Positions 29,785 to 37,963 of a stretch of 64,000 nucleotides of DNA are shown piece after piece. The notes below the pieces were generated by a model, which worked only from the letters and a program-made list of their open reading frames with translations, did no database searches and had not been told where the DNA came from. The position numbers and the translations under genes are program-made. Origin of the DNA: DASQYE01 sp036389675 (GTDB lineage: Bacteria; Acidobacteriota; Blastocatellia; Pyrinomonadales; Pyrinomonadaceae); NCBI GenBank assembly GCA_036389675.1, contig DASVWI010000015.1, forward strand, positions 104,092-168,091, given 5' to 3'. The stretch's first letter is position 1; each line of letters starts with the position of its first letter.

Positions 29785-31554
29785 CTAGGGAACCAGTGTC
29801 GTGGACTTCCAGCCAGTGCTGGTGCATACGTAGAGCTTATTGCCTGTCGCGTCCACTTTCATGCGGCCATGCTCCGCCGCGTTGTCACAGTCGGCGGCTG
29901 GGGGCGCGCCCGCCGTCAGGGCCAACTGCACGTAGCCATTGACCTGCAAAGAGCTCTGCGGCGCGCTCGTGCCGATGCCGACGTTACCCGCCGAGTTTAT
30001 CCTCATCCGCTCGCTGCCGTTCTGCATGAAGGCGATGACGTTCGTGGAGGGCGAGTTCACAAAAGCTCTTGAGTTGGCGTTGTCCCAACCGAACTCCATC
30101 GCCTGCATAGCACTCGGCCCGACAAGGATACTGGCGCTCTGTCCCGGCCCCTTAGATACCGTGGCAGTCACGAAGCTGAAGCCAGCCCCGAGGTCTGGGC
30201 CGACCACCAGCTTGTAGCTGGGGGTGGAGGTTCCGACGCCAATGTTGCCGCCCACATCGCTCACGGAAGAGTCCGTGAGCTTGCCCGCAGGGCCGTCCGA
30301 CCACTTCACCATCTTATTTGTCGTCGTCGTGCCGGAGGTCGAGAGGGGCGAGGTGAAAGGAGACCCGTTGAGGTAAAAGGCTGTCGCGTTAACCGTGCCC
30401 GCGACATCCAGATTATAGGCGGGGCTGGCTGTCCCTATGCCGACGTTGCCGCTGGCAGAGATATCTATGCTGCTCGTCGGAGCGCCGGGGCGGATTCTAA
30501 ACGGCAGCCTTGAGCCGCCCGTCAGATCACGCACGAAGAAGTTGGCTTCGTTAGCACCGATATCCCAGGTCTGCGCCGTAAAGCCGCCGCTCGTAGTTTG
30601 CTCCATGCGAAATGCCGGGGTGTTGCCGGTCGTCACATGCACATCCAGCCCCGGAGTGGCTGTACGCAAGCCCAGCCGCCCCGTCGAGTCCAGATAGATG
30701 GAATTGGTCGGAGCTCCCGCCATCAGTGTGAAGGGAGTCGAGGAAACAGATTCGTCACCGCCTGAGTGATCGTCGCCCAGATCGTCTATGAAGAAAGCGC
30801 TTCTGCCGCCGCTCGGCGATTCATTGGCGCGCAAACGCCAGTCCCTTGTGGCGTAACCTGTGGAGGTGGACGTGTCCATAAACGTCAGCCGCGTATTGTT
30901 CTCCTTGAGCCGCAGGGTGTCGAAGCCGAAAGTTTCATTCACGACGCAATCCAGCCCGACGCAGGCGCTGCCCTGCACGATCAAATCGTCTGGCGTCACC
31001 TGATCGTTAAGCACAGGGCCTTCCGCAGGGGTAATCGCCTGCTCAGTCCTGATTTGAGAAGCCTTGCCTTTAGGATTCTCCGCCTCCGAAGAAGCGCCGG
31101 AAACAATCGCTCCCTGAGCGACCAGAAACGCGCCGGTCTGGACAACCTCGCGGGTCGGCAACTGCCCATCACGCTGTAGCTCTCTCGTTACGGCCTCGCT
31201 CGTTCCATTTTCTCTGGAAGCCGCAAGGGCTGCGCGCGTCTGCGCCGAAACGAGCGGAACCAGCCGCAGCTCATACGTGTACTGACCGTCAGGCAGCCTG
31301 CCGCCATTCTGGTCGACCAGACTGATAGAGGGGTTAACTCCTCTGTCGAACTCCCTGCGGAACACTTCGCCATTGGGCGCGGAGACACTCAGCACGAGGC
31401 TCGCATATTCGACGTGTGGCAACCAGACCATACCCGTCGCCTCAATAACCACGGCGGCGATTGGCTCATCGCCTGATGAGAGCGCCGTGCTGCTCAGGAA
31501 AAGGGTCAAAAGAATCGAAAGAACGAGTGTAGACAAACTCTTATTGGGGGTCAT
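29785..31554 (-). CDS. Secreted protein with GIGT-type tail-fibre repeats
   Basis: 589 residues. A signal peptide (hydrophobic about 9-25, cleavage near STALSSG) marks export. Residues about 30-130 form a domain with EATGMVWLPHVEYASLVLSVSAPNGEVFRREFD. From about 280 on, repeats of the type GNVGIGTASP / GNIGVGTSTP / GNVGIGTSAP recur, as in phage tail fibres and in secreted acidobacterial and Bacteroidota proteins. It probably forms a surface or cell-envelope fibre. No phage structural genes are nearby, so a prophage origin is not supported. Start ATG at 31554. Confidence 0.7.
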   Translation of the reverse strand: MTPNKSLSTLVLSILLTLFLSSTALSSGDEPIAAVVIEATGMVWLPHVEYASLVLSVSAPNGEVFRREFDRGVNPSISLVDQNGGRLPDGQYTYELRLVPLVSAQTRAALAASRENGTSEAVTRELQRDGQLPTREVVQTGAFLVAQGAIVSGASSEAENPKGKASQIRTEQAITPAEGPVLNDQVTPDDLIVQGSACVGLDCVVNETFGFDTLRLKENNTRLTFMDTSTSTGYATRDWRLRANESPSGGRSAFFIDDLGDDHSGGDESVSSTPFTLMAGAPTNSIYLDSTGRLGLRTATPGLDVHVTTGNTPAFRMEQTTSGGFTAQTWDIGANEANFFVRDLTGGSRLPFRIRPGAPTSSIDISASGNVGIGTASPAYNLDVAGTVNATAFYLNGSPFTSPLSTSGTTTTNKMVKWSDGPAGKLTDSSVSDVGGNIGVGTSTPSYKLVVGPDLGAGFSFVTATVSKGPGQSASILVGPSAMQAMEFGWDNANSRAFVNSPSTNVIAFMQNGSERMRINSAGNVGIGTSAPQSSLQVNGYVQLALTAGAPPAADCDNAAEHGRMKVDATGNKLYVCTSTGWKSTTLVP

Positions 31555-31982
31555 CCTATGTTTTCTCCAATTGGTTTCAGGTATTGATACTTAGAAGAGG
31601 CTTTAGCGGAAGGAAAGAAAGCCGTACGAGTGTTGGCCCTCAGAGACCGGCGACGCTTGTTCTCTTTGGCCCGACCTTGGCGCGGCGCGTCCGCGCATAC
31701 TTAAAGCTCAAAGCATCTGAATTCTTCGAGCGGTTGGCCCATCAGCTTTATAACATACGCGCAAGTATGCGCGCCATGTGAATTTGCGGCAACGATCTGA
31801 CAGGCCTGAGAGGCGGTCAAGGGCGAGGTCAGGAGAGACGCCGACGCGATGCCCTTTGCCGCTCTTCGAGTCCGATTTCCGAGAAAGTCTCGGGCACGAT
31901 TCACTGGTCGATAGTCGAACATAAGGGAACGCCAACAAATACGGCCCTCGCGTAAGTTTGTTGTATATGTCACAAATAAGCG
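31555..31982. other. Spacer without a gene
   Basis: Open frames here are short, overlap on both strands and show no family or ribosome site. Nothing recognised. Confidence 0.5.
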
Positions 31983-32010
31983 TTGACAGTTTTGAGAAGA
32001 AGTGTATAAT
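31983..32010 (+). promoter_or_regulatory. Near-perfect sigma-70 promoter
   Basis: TTGACA at 31983-31988 and TATAAT at 32005-32010 with a 16-base spacer. Both boxes match consensus exactly. No protein gene follows on this strand, which points to the structured RNA just downstream. Confidence 0.8.
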
Positions 32011-32016
32011 GGCCCG

Positions 32017-32154
32017 CGTTGAGGATGGGCTGATCGCCAAACATCAGCACCCAAGCCATCCAAGGCCCGAACTTCGATAGTGCCCGCCCGTGCCAGCTCG
32101 GAAGCCGAACCCGCCCCCCGGATTCGCTCCTCCTGAGCTGGCACAGCCATTTTT
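32017..32154 (+). ncRNA. Structured non-coding RNA, class unknown
   Basis: Begins about seven bases after the consensus promoter. First fold: GGATGG-GCTGAT, loop CGCCAAAC, ATCAGC-(7-base bulge)-CCATCC at about 32023-32061. Second fold: a long hairpin from GTGCCAGCTC (32090-32099) to GAGCTGGCAC (32135-32144), continued inwards by GGA/TCC, AGC/GCT and GAAnCCG/CGGnTTC pairs round a CCCC loop. TTTTT at 32150-32154 then gives a terminator. Around 138 nt. It does not show the SRP or tmRNA hallmarks I know; 6S RNA or a lineage-specific RNA is possible. The structure is seen, function unknown. Confidence 0.6.
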
Positions 32155-32311
32155 ACTGGTTGTCCTTTAATTACCTCAGCTTAATCACTGCTTTTGACAC
32201 CTTCCAACTCGACAGAAGTCTACTCAGAAGCGGACAAAAAGTGGACAAAGCTAAGGGGCGATAATACTCTGATTTTCGTTGATATGCTTCTGAGCTAAGC
32301 ATATTGTGCCT

Positions 32312-32613
32312 TCACCGTCCAACCTCACGGGCCATCGTTTGTGTTATCGCTTCTGGATCAGTAATGCGGTCACCGAGAAAGGCTGTTACTACCGCAAGCC
32401 GCCCGGCATAAACGTGTCCTGTCGGATAAGCAGCACGAGCTATCCTCGCTTGAGCACCCGATGTATTATGTTCTCTAGCCACATTAAATACCTGAACTGA
32501 ATTAGCCGGGGTTGGGCCTTCTGTATATCCGCTAAATGTTACTCTGGAGCAAACCCGTGAGCTGATTCCCAACTCTCGAAGGCCCTTTCAATGTCATCTC
32601 TTACATTGGTTAC
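32312..32613 (-). pseudogene. Relic of a possible secreted metalloprotease
   Basis: On the minus strand one frame reads VTNVRDDIERAFESWESAHG and stops; about there the next frame takes over with SRVTFSGYTEGPTPANSVQVFNVA and ends ITQTMAREVGR. Joined, this resembles matrixin-like secreted proteases of soil acidobacteria, where the end would read HEVGH. A frameshift near 32550 and arginine at both expected catalytic His positions mean it cannot be active as such. Family call is an inference from remembered patterns. Confidence 0.35.
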
Positions 32614-33411
32614 TTACTCATTAGTTCTCACTTTTTCGGTTAATACAGTCCGGGGACTTTGCGAAATGGCATATCTTACTGCGTTAAGGAATGAAGTTTC
32701 ATCAACCCCTTTATATGCAGAAAACGGTAGCCCTGTTTGCTCTGAGCCATCCAGAGGGGAAACTTGCCCCCGGTATAGTTCATATCCCGTCAGAATATCG
32801 AACCCTAATTCCTGGCCGTTTCTTTTTAGAAACAGAACATAGTTTCCGCCGGGCTGTGGTAAACCTTGATTCAATATGCTAAAGCGCTGAATGCGGCCAG
32901 AGGGATACCGGACGGCACCACCTTCACGAGTGGTAGTAACGATGAGATTCGGATAAAGAGAGCCAAGGCTATCCTGTTTGAGAACTTGCTTGATCTGCAA
33001 CTTAAATTCAGAATACACACCCGTCTTGTCGTTGGATAGATATGCTTGTGCATCAATGATTTCGCCTAACAGAACAGCGTCGCTCATCTGTGCGGGCAAA
33101 GCGGGTAGCCTAGACAATGAATGATCAATTAAAGGTAGTATCTCAAGATTGGGCGCTTCTTCTGGTCTTGGAACCAGATGGCGTTTGCTGAAACGCTCAC
33201 TTTTGGCTCGTCTTGCTTTTTGTTCTTCCCTGTTAGCTAATTTGGCTGACGTATAATCAACTATTGGGTAATGACCTTCTTTAGCTGATCCATTTTGTAT
33301 AGACGAATTTGAAAGGCGTAGCCCTTGACCTCTTGTTACCAGCAAAGCAGCTGTAACAGATAAGGTAAGGACTACGGAAACGATTAAAATCCCATGTCTA
33401 TAACTTTGCAT
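32614..33411 (-). CDS. Hypothetical exported protein
   Basis: 265 residues. A hydrophobic segment at about residues 7-25 (ILIVSVVLTLSVTAALLVT) is a signal or anchor. The body is soluble; VLLGEIIDAQAYLSNDKTGVYSEFKLQIKQVLK and GGNYVLFLKRNGQELGFDILTGYELYRGQV suggest a beta-rich domain. No family name can be given. ATG follows a weak site. It is followed on the same strand by the metalloprotease relic. It is AT-richer than genes to the left and begins the foreign-looking zone. Confidence 0.65.
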   Translation of the reverse strand: MQSYRHGILIVSVVLTLSVTAALLVTRGQGLRLSNSSIQNGSAKEGHYPIVDYTSAKLANREEQKARRAKSERFSKRHLVPRPEEAPNLEILPLIDHSLSRLPALPAQMSDAVLLGEIIDAQAYLSNDKTGVYSEFKLQIKQVLKQDSLGSLYPNLIVTTTREGGAVRYPSGRIQRFSILNQGLPQPGGNYVLFLKRNGQELGFDILTGYELYRGQVSPLDGSEQTGLPFSAYKGVDETSFLNAVRYAISQSPRTVLTEKVRTNE

Positions 33412-33639
33412 CTAGAAATTTCCTTATTTTGAGTTGCGACCATGGCTACAGAGAGACAATTAGAACATACAAGCTGGATTCAAACTCATCCAACCTCTTT
33501 TTTAGCTCTCTGTTTGTAATATTGAAATTAAGCCTGAGCAAGTACCCTATGAGGAGTGCGGCTCTCGCATAACAAATGTAACGCACGGGCACGCTACTCT
33601 CTCAGATTGCAAGTGTCAATTAAATTCAGTTGGCCGACA

Positions 33640-33882
33640 AGCGGACTTTGCAGAAACACTTCACATATCTCCCAATGTTTTTACGAACTTGGGTTAGCTC
33701 ATGGAATACGAAAGGATTGTATAATCGCAGGACATAAGGATACGCCCGGAATGTTTTATCCCGGCGAATACAAAATTATCTTTTATGACAACGCAACCGA
33801 CCTTGAGCAAAAACTATTGATAGAACTAGATGGCTCAATAGGAAAGAAAAGCGCAGAAGCAACATGCCAGGAATTGCATTGA
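33640..33882 (+). pseudogene. Relic of a TIR-like/deoxyribosyltransferase-like gene (cassette at array left edge)
   Basis: The final 70 residues read YELGLAHGIRKDCIIAGHK ... GEYKIIFYDNATDLEQKLLIELDG, which matches the C-terminal half of nucleotide-hydrolase-type proteins where NPNVFYELGYAHA is the usual pattern. The preceding HISPNVF is in another frame: a run of five Ts at about 33678 seems to have lost one base. No start codon with a ribosome site is visible, so the gene is truncated and frameshifted. It directly precedes attC-1 and is thus the leftmost cassette seen. Confidence 0.45.
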
Positions 33883-33896
33883 TGTAACTTAACGCG

Positions 33897-34011
33897 CCAC
33901 CTAACGACTCATTCAACCTGACCGCCCTCAGCTTGCCTTTCATCATCGCTCTTTGGTTTCGTTTGTGTTGTCGCTCTCGTCGGGCGGCGGGTTAATCTGA
34001 GCGTTAGGTGG
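33897..34011 (+). repeat. attC site 1
   Basis: R'' CCACCTAAC and R' GTTAGGTGG are perfect complements. Left half CTAACGACTCATTCAACC, right half GGGTTAATCTGAGCGTTAGG. Leftmost attC recognised. Confidence 0.9.
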
Positions 34012-34038
34012 CTTCTGGATATGGGAAAGAGAGATCTT

Positions 34039-34509
34039 ATGCGGTACATACTTATCATTTCGCTTACACTTTTAACCTTGGCCCTTACCGCATGCTCCTA
34101 CTCAACTGACTTCGTTGTGGTCAATGAATCTAATCAGCCTATTGAGGTTCGGTATAAAATCAAAAAATTTCCTGTTGGGCCTCCCACTCTTGAGGGAACA
34201 CCTACCAAGATAGGCGCTTCTCAATTGGGCGAGCGTGACAGGCGGAAATGGCAGAAAGTAAACTCTGATGAATACCAAATTGACCAAGAGAATCGCACTG
34301 TAACAGTCAATCTAATGCCACATGAAGCATTGTGGGTCACAAGTATGTTTCATTATTTCGGGGATGAAGACCCTAATGATGTAGCAAATTGGCCTATTGA
34401 GGAGATTAGTGTTAAAGGGGCTGATGGAGAAATGATGTTTACCGGGGATAAATCGCGCCAATCTTTCTCTTATGTATCGAGAGTGCTCTATACTCTCACG
34501 TATAAATGA
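34039..34509 (+). CDS. Hypothetical lipoprotein (cassette 1)
   Basis: 156 residues. MRYILIISLTLLTLALTAC is a lipoprotein signal ending in a lipobox with the cysteine at about 19, so the protein is probably anchored to a membrane facing the periplasm. The rest (DFVVVNESNQPIEVRYKI...) looks beta-rich. No family recognised. I use the ATG at 34039, which has a GAAAGAGAGA site; an earlier ATG at 34021 directly after attC-1 is possible. Confidence 0.75.
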   Translation: MRYILIISLTLLTLALTACSYSTDFVVVNESNQPIEVRYKIKKFPVGPPTLEGTPTKIGASQLGERDRRKWQKVNSDEYQIDQENRTVTVNLMPHEALWVTSMFHYFGDEDPNDVANWPIEEISVKGADGEMMFTGDKSRQSFSYVSRVLYTLTYK

Positions 34510-34521
34510 ATCGTTGGCCGC

Positions 34522-34625
34522 CACCTGACAACACATTGGACCGGAGCGCGCATAGCGTTGCCTTCATGCGCGAGACTTGCCGCTTATGATGTTGTCTCCG
34601 CGCCCGGTTAATTAGGGCGTTAGGC
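34522..34625 (+). repeat. attC site 2
   Basis: R'' CACCTGAC (one change from CTAAC), R' GTTAGGC; right half CGGTTAATTAGGGCGTTAGG. Confidence 0.85.
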
Positions 34626-34659
34626 GCTTGTCATAGGGAACGTATGAATCGGAGCTAAT

Positions 34660-35241
34660 ATGCAGAAATATTTGACTAGACGATTGACTGTACCCATTAG
34701 CTTCGGCTGCCTCCTGGTAGCTCTGATAGCTGGCGGGCAATCTCCCAGAACAGCCTCTGTTCAATCTTTGCCGCCCTCAAGGGTTCAATCTGGCGGCGGT
34801 TACGTGCTTCGTGCGGATGAGGGTGAAATGCTCCAGCGGGGAAAGGGCAATACTGTGACCATCAAGGTGGACCCCAAAACCGGTTCGCCGAGCATGGCTA
34901 TCGGCACACAGTTACTCGATGCGGGGGGCGGCATCCCTGTGCACATGCATGAGCATGAAGATGAAGTGCTGTTCGTCCATGAGGGAGGCGGAGTCGCCGT
35001 CTTGGGAGGCGAGCGAAAGGTCATCGGGAAGGGCGATACGGTCTATATCCCGCATGGAGTCTGGCACGGCGTAGAGACAAAGGACACTAGTATAAACCTG
35101 TTATGGGTCGTGACGCCGCCGGGCTTGGAGGGATTCTTTCGTGAGATAAGCTCGTCTTTAGGCGCGCTCCCGAAGCTGTTGACGCCTGCACAGATTGAAG
35201 ATATAGGTCACAAACATGGTGTCAGGTTTAAGCCGCGATGA
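34660..35241 (+). CDS. Secreted cupin protein (cassette 2)
   Basis: 193 residues. A signal peptide (hydrophobic about 12-25) precedes a single cupin barrel: GGGIPVHMHEHEDEVLFVHEGGG carries the metal-ligand pattern G(X)5HXH(X)3-4E and GDTVYIPHGVWHGVE the second motif. Cupins of this kind bind a metal and have many activities, so the reaction is open. Ends with a short helical tail. Own promoter not seen; probably expressed by read-through along the array. Confidence 0.8.
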   Translation: MQKYLTRRLTVPISFGCLLVALIAGGQSPRTASVQSLPPSRVQSGGGYVLRADEGEMLQRGKGNTVTIKVDPKTGSPSMAIGTQLLDAGGGIPVHMHEHEDEVLFVHEGGGVAVLGGERKVIGKGDTVYIPHGVWHGVETKDTSINLLWVVTPPGLEGFFREISSSLGALPKLLTPAQIEDIGHKHGVRFKPR

Positions 35242-35283
35242 AGCACTACACCCGAGGACTCAGCGATATGACTTCTCAAGCCG

Positions 35284-35387
35284 CGCCCAACAACTCATTG
35301 AAACGGAGCGGAAATCAGCTTGATTTTCATCGTCAACCTGGATGTCATTCGATGATATTTCCCGCCGGTTAATTCGAGCGTTAGACG
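35284..35387 (+). repeat. attC site 3
   Basis: R'' CGCCCAAC, R' GTTAGACG; halves AACAACTCATTGAAACGGAGCG and CGGTTAATTCGAGCGTTAG. Confidence 0.88.
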
Positions 35388-35418
35388 TAAAAAATTGCAT
35401 AGCGAAGAAGTGAATAAC

Positions 35419-35841
35419 GTGAAACAATCGATCGTACATATAGCACTAGTCATTAGAGATTATGATGAAGCAATAGAGTTTTATACGAAAAAGCTCCATT
35501 TCACATTAGTTGAGGATACTTATCAGCCCGAGCAAGATAAGCGTTGGGTAGTGGTTTCTCCTCCCGGATCGGTCGGAACTACATTGTTACTAGCGAGAGC
35601 TTCAAAACCAGAACAGGAATCTTTCATTGGCAATCAGTCTGGAGGGCGAGTATTTCTATTTCTCAACACTGACGACTTTTGGAGGGACTACAACGAGATG
35701 GTCTCTAAAGGAATAAAGTTTGTGAGAGAGCCTAAGAAAGAGATTTACGGCATGGTGGCTGTCTTTGAAGATTTGTATGGAAATCTATGGGATCTACTAG
35801 AGCTTAATGACGATCATCCAATCTCCAATCGAGCCGTCTAA
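35419..35841 (+). CDS. VOC (glyoxalase-fold) protein (cassette 3)
   Basis: 140 residues from a GTG at 35419 with GAAGAAG eight bases before. VHIALVIRDYDEAIEFYTKKL is the classic first VOC strand-helix, and VFEDLYGNLWDLLEL the last strand with its metal-ligand glutamate. The fold is used by glyoxalases, dioxygenases and antibiotic-binding proteins such as the fosfomycin and bleomycin resistance families; no residue pattern picks one. The stop codon TAA is formed by the R'' core of attC-4. Confidence 0.82.
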   Translation: MKQSIVHIALVIRDYDEAIEFYTKKLHFTLVEDTYQPEQDKRWVVVSPPGSVGTTLLLARASKPEQESFIGNQSGGRVFLFLNTDDFWRDYNEMVSKGIKFVREPKKEIYGMVAVFEDLYGNLWDLLELNDDHPISNRAV

Positions 35842-35944
35842 CAACTCATTGAACCCGACGCCCTAAAAGCTTCCCTTTCAATCGTCATCTTGTTCCCTAA
35901 TCTTGGATGCTTTATGCTCGGCGCAGGTAGTTCGAACGTTAGAC
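35836..35944 (+). repeat. attC site 4
   Basis: R'' GTCTAAC supplies the stop codon of the preceding gene; R' GTTAGAC is its perfect complement. Right half partly altered (GGTAGTTCGAACGTTAG). Confidence 0.87.
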
Positions 35945-36020
35945 ACTTATTAATTGACTTACTACCGCCTTTGGCGTAAAAGCGCCTGTCATGCTCCGGT
36001 ATCTCCTTGAGGAAAACCTT

Positions 36021-37070
36021 ATGAAACGAATTCTTGTCATCGCAGTGCTGATCATTGCAGCTTCGCCTATAGCTTTAGGGCAAAAGAAAAAAGTTGGGAT
36101 GAGGGGCAGTGCTGAGCCTCAAAGATCAAACATTTACAGAATTGAAGAACTAAGCGCTCCGCAAATCGACGCCCTCAATCGTGACAAAACGCTCCTCATC
36201 CTGCCTATTGGGATGCTTGAGCAACATGGCCCACACCTGCCCATCGGCAGCGATAGTTTCTGGGTGAGTTACAGCGTAGCAGAAGTCTCAAAGCGTGTGG
36301 GCGAGTCCTTGCCTGACTGGAACATCGTCCTAATGCCAGCCGTTAATTATGGTGAAGGCGGGGCTAACGAGATCGGCAACATCCAAGTGCATCCGGGAAC
36401 TTACGGAATACGCCAAACCACTCTACGGTCAATTGTCGCCGATGTCGGCGGACAGCTCGCGCAGAACAGGTTCAAGTGGATTTTCGTCATTCACGGACAC
36501 GGCGCGCCTAATCACAACATTGCAATCAGTGAAGCGTGTGACTTCATCAGTGAAACCTTCAAGATAACCATGCTCAATTTACAGAGTATGGCTAATGCTG
36601 ATGCGGCGATGGCGGCGAGGGCACAGCAGATCGCTGTCAGGCATTATTCTCCGGCAGAACTCGCGTCCTTCGGCATTGATATTCATGCTGGTCTTAGTGA
36701 GACATCGGAAGTCTTGGCTATCCAACCCAAACTGGTGAATGAAGTATATAAAACCCTTCCGAGCCGAACAGGCAAGAGCATTGAGGAGTTGCGACAGCTC
36801 GCCCTGTCCCCGGGTTGGCAGGGTTACTTTTCCTCACCCGCTAAAGCGAAAGCCTCTTATGGTAAAGAGAGCAGTGAAGCATGGGTTGAAGGGCTGTCGA
36901 GCTTCATTATGCGAGCCGTACAGGGCGAGAATCTTTTCAATCACCCACGCTATCCTGACCAGTTGCTGAATGACCCTGCGATCATTCAGATAAATAAAGA
37001 TGAGATGGCGCATGAAAAAGCCTTCGAGATGAAACTAGAGCAATGGCTTAAGGGGCGAAAACAGAAGTAG
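36021..37070 (+). CDS. Secreted creatininase-family amidohydrolase (cassette 4)
   Basis: 349 residues. A signal peptide (MKRILVIAVLIIAASPIALG) precedes a creatininase fold: LPIGMLEQHGPHLPIGSD with Glu and His metal ligands, NYGEGGANEIG, VIHGHGAPNHNIAI, and DIHAGLSETSE. The family hydrolyses cyclic or linear amides such as creatinine or formamide intermediates using two metal ions. Export is unusual for the family but known in soil bacteria. The start ATG at 36021 follows GAGGAAAA. Confidence 0.85.
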   Translation: MKRILVIAVLIIAASPIALGQKKKVGMRGSAEPQRSNIYRIEELSAPQIDALNRDKTLLILPIGMLEQHGPHLPIGSDSFWVSYSVAEVSKRVGESLPDWNIVLMPAVNYGEGGANEIGNIQVHPGTYGIRQTTLRSIVADVGGQLAQNRFKWIFVIHGHGAPNHNIAISEACDFISETFKITMLNLQSMANADAAMAARAQQIAVRHYSPAELASFGIDIHAGLSETSEVLAIQPKLVNEVYKTLPSRTGKSIEELRQLALSPGWQGYFSSPAKAKASYGKESSEAWVEGLSSFIMRAVQGENLFNHPRYPDQLLNDPAIIQINKDEMAHEKAFEMKLEQWLKGRKQK

Positions 37071-37095
37071 CGCTGTGCGATGTATGTCTTGCCCG

Positions 37096-37200
37096 TGTCT
37101 AACAACTCATTCAAACGGAGCGGCAACAGCGTTGCCTTCATGCGTGAGACTTGATTTAGTATTCAGGCAATTGCCGCCCGGTTAATTCGGGCGTTAGGCA
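37096..37200 (+). repeat. attC site 5
   Basis: R'' TGTCTAAC, R' GTTAGGCA; right half CCGGTTAATTCGGGCGTTAGGC is consensus. Confidence 0.92.
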
Positions 37201-37594
37201 GTCTTCGGGTGCAACAAGGAGAATCTTCATTCATCAAATGCCGATTGATGTTCGTCTATAAAAATCAAGGCAGCACCCTGAGCGTGGCGGCGGAATAGTT
37301 TAAGGCCGTAGAGATGTTTGACGGACGAAGGATCGTCAACGCTGGAATCCGTTTGCGGGTCGGAAAGTGGGAGACGGAAACAGACATTTAACGCCGCCTC
37401 AGTCGCCGCCCGCCCGGTGCTGTTGGCCTTCCGCAGTCAAATAGGAACTGATGGCTTCGGGCGGGCCGGCGACAAAAGGCGAGTTCTTCCAAACGCTCGC
37501 GTGCGGCGAACATCATTTGAATACGTAGCGGGGTCAGTATCCAAAGGGTTTGCGAGGACAATTCATCAGCCCGTCGGTTCGCAACAGAGAGAGA
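37201..37594. other. Cassette 5, left part: no convincing gene
   Basis: Only short frames, on both strands, with no ribosome site. The minus strand reads a 30-codon stretch (VKHLYGLKLFRRHAQGAAL) that ends near 37234 and may be a gene remnant downstream of the 122-residue gene. Confidence 0.4.
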
Positions 37595-37963
37595 TCATCC
37601 GACATCCAGATCCGACAGGCTGACGATCATTCCACCGCGATCCTTAAAGCGGAGTTTGACGGAGCCAACCAAATCTATTTTGATTTCAATCAAACCTGTG
37701 CCCTCATAGCGAAAGTACGCATCAAGCCCCCTGTAGCGAACGACGCCTCCCCACGTCATCTTGGTCCACGGGAGTTTGTCATTCGTGTACCTGTCCAGTT
37801 TTTTGTCGGCGAGGTCGAGAATAAGGATGTCTCCCATCCCATTCACTTGAATGGTGTGATGCCCTTTCCAGTGTGGAAACACGGTCTTGCTCGGCTGGAC
37901 CTGGTTGCCACCATCAATGAAATATCCCCACAGGTACTCGCTCGTGATTGATACGTCAAACAT
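37595..37963 (-). CDS. Hypothetical protein on the minus strand of the array (cassette 5)
   Basis: 122 residues, no family recognised. MFDVSITSEYLWGYFIDGGNQ followed by FPHWKGHHTIQVNGMGDILILDLADK, TWGGVVRYRGLDAYFRYEG suggests a beta-rich soluble protein without signal peptide. The ribosome site GGAAAGGAGA lies seven bases before the ATG at 37963, one of the best in the array. It faces against the other cassette genes, so it needs a promoter of its own. Confidence 0.75.
   Translation of the reverse strand: MFDVSITSEYLWGYFIDGGNQVQPSKTVFPHWKGHHTIQVNGMGDILILDLADKKLDRYTNDKLPWTKMTWGGVVRYRGLDAYFRYEGTGLIEIKIDLVGSVKLRFKDRGGMIVSLSDLDVG

Noticed and set aside
29785..31554. Prophage tail-fibre gene
   Set aside because: It has a signal peptide and no phage structural, lysis or integrase gene is near.
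31701..32150. Minus-strand protein frames of 149 and 110 codons
   Set aside because: They overlap each other and the structured RNA, have no ribosome site and no recognisable domain.
32017..32154. Assignment as 6S or SRP RNA
   Set aside because: No SRP tetraloop motif is visible and the 6S central bubble cannot be shown by eye, so the class is left open.
33412..33639. attI site or intI remnant
   Set aside because: No recombinase-like frame on either strand; only a weak CATAACAAATGTAAC stretch, too little to call a site.
37318..37623. Plus-strand 101-codon frame in cassette 5
   Set aside because: No ribosome site, arginine-rich shadow-like composition, overlaps the end of the better-supported minus-strand gene.
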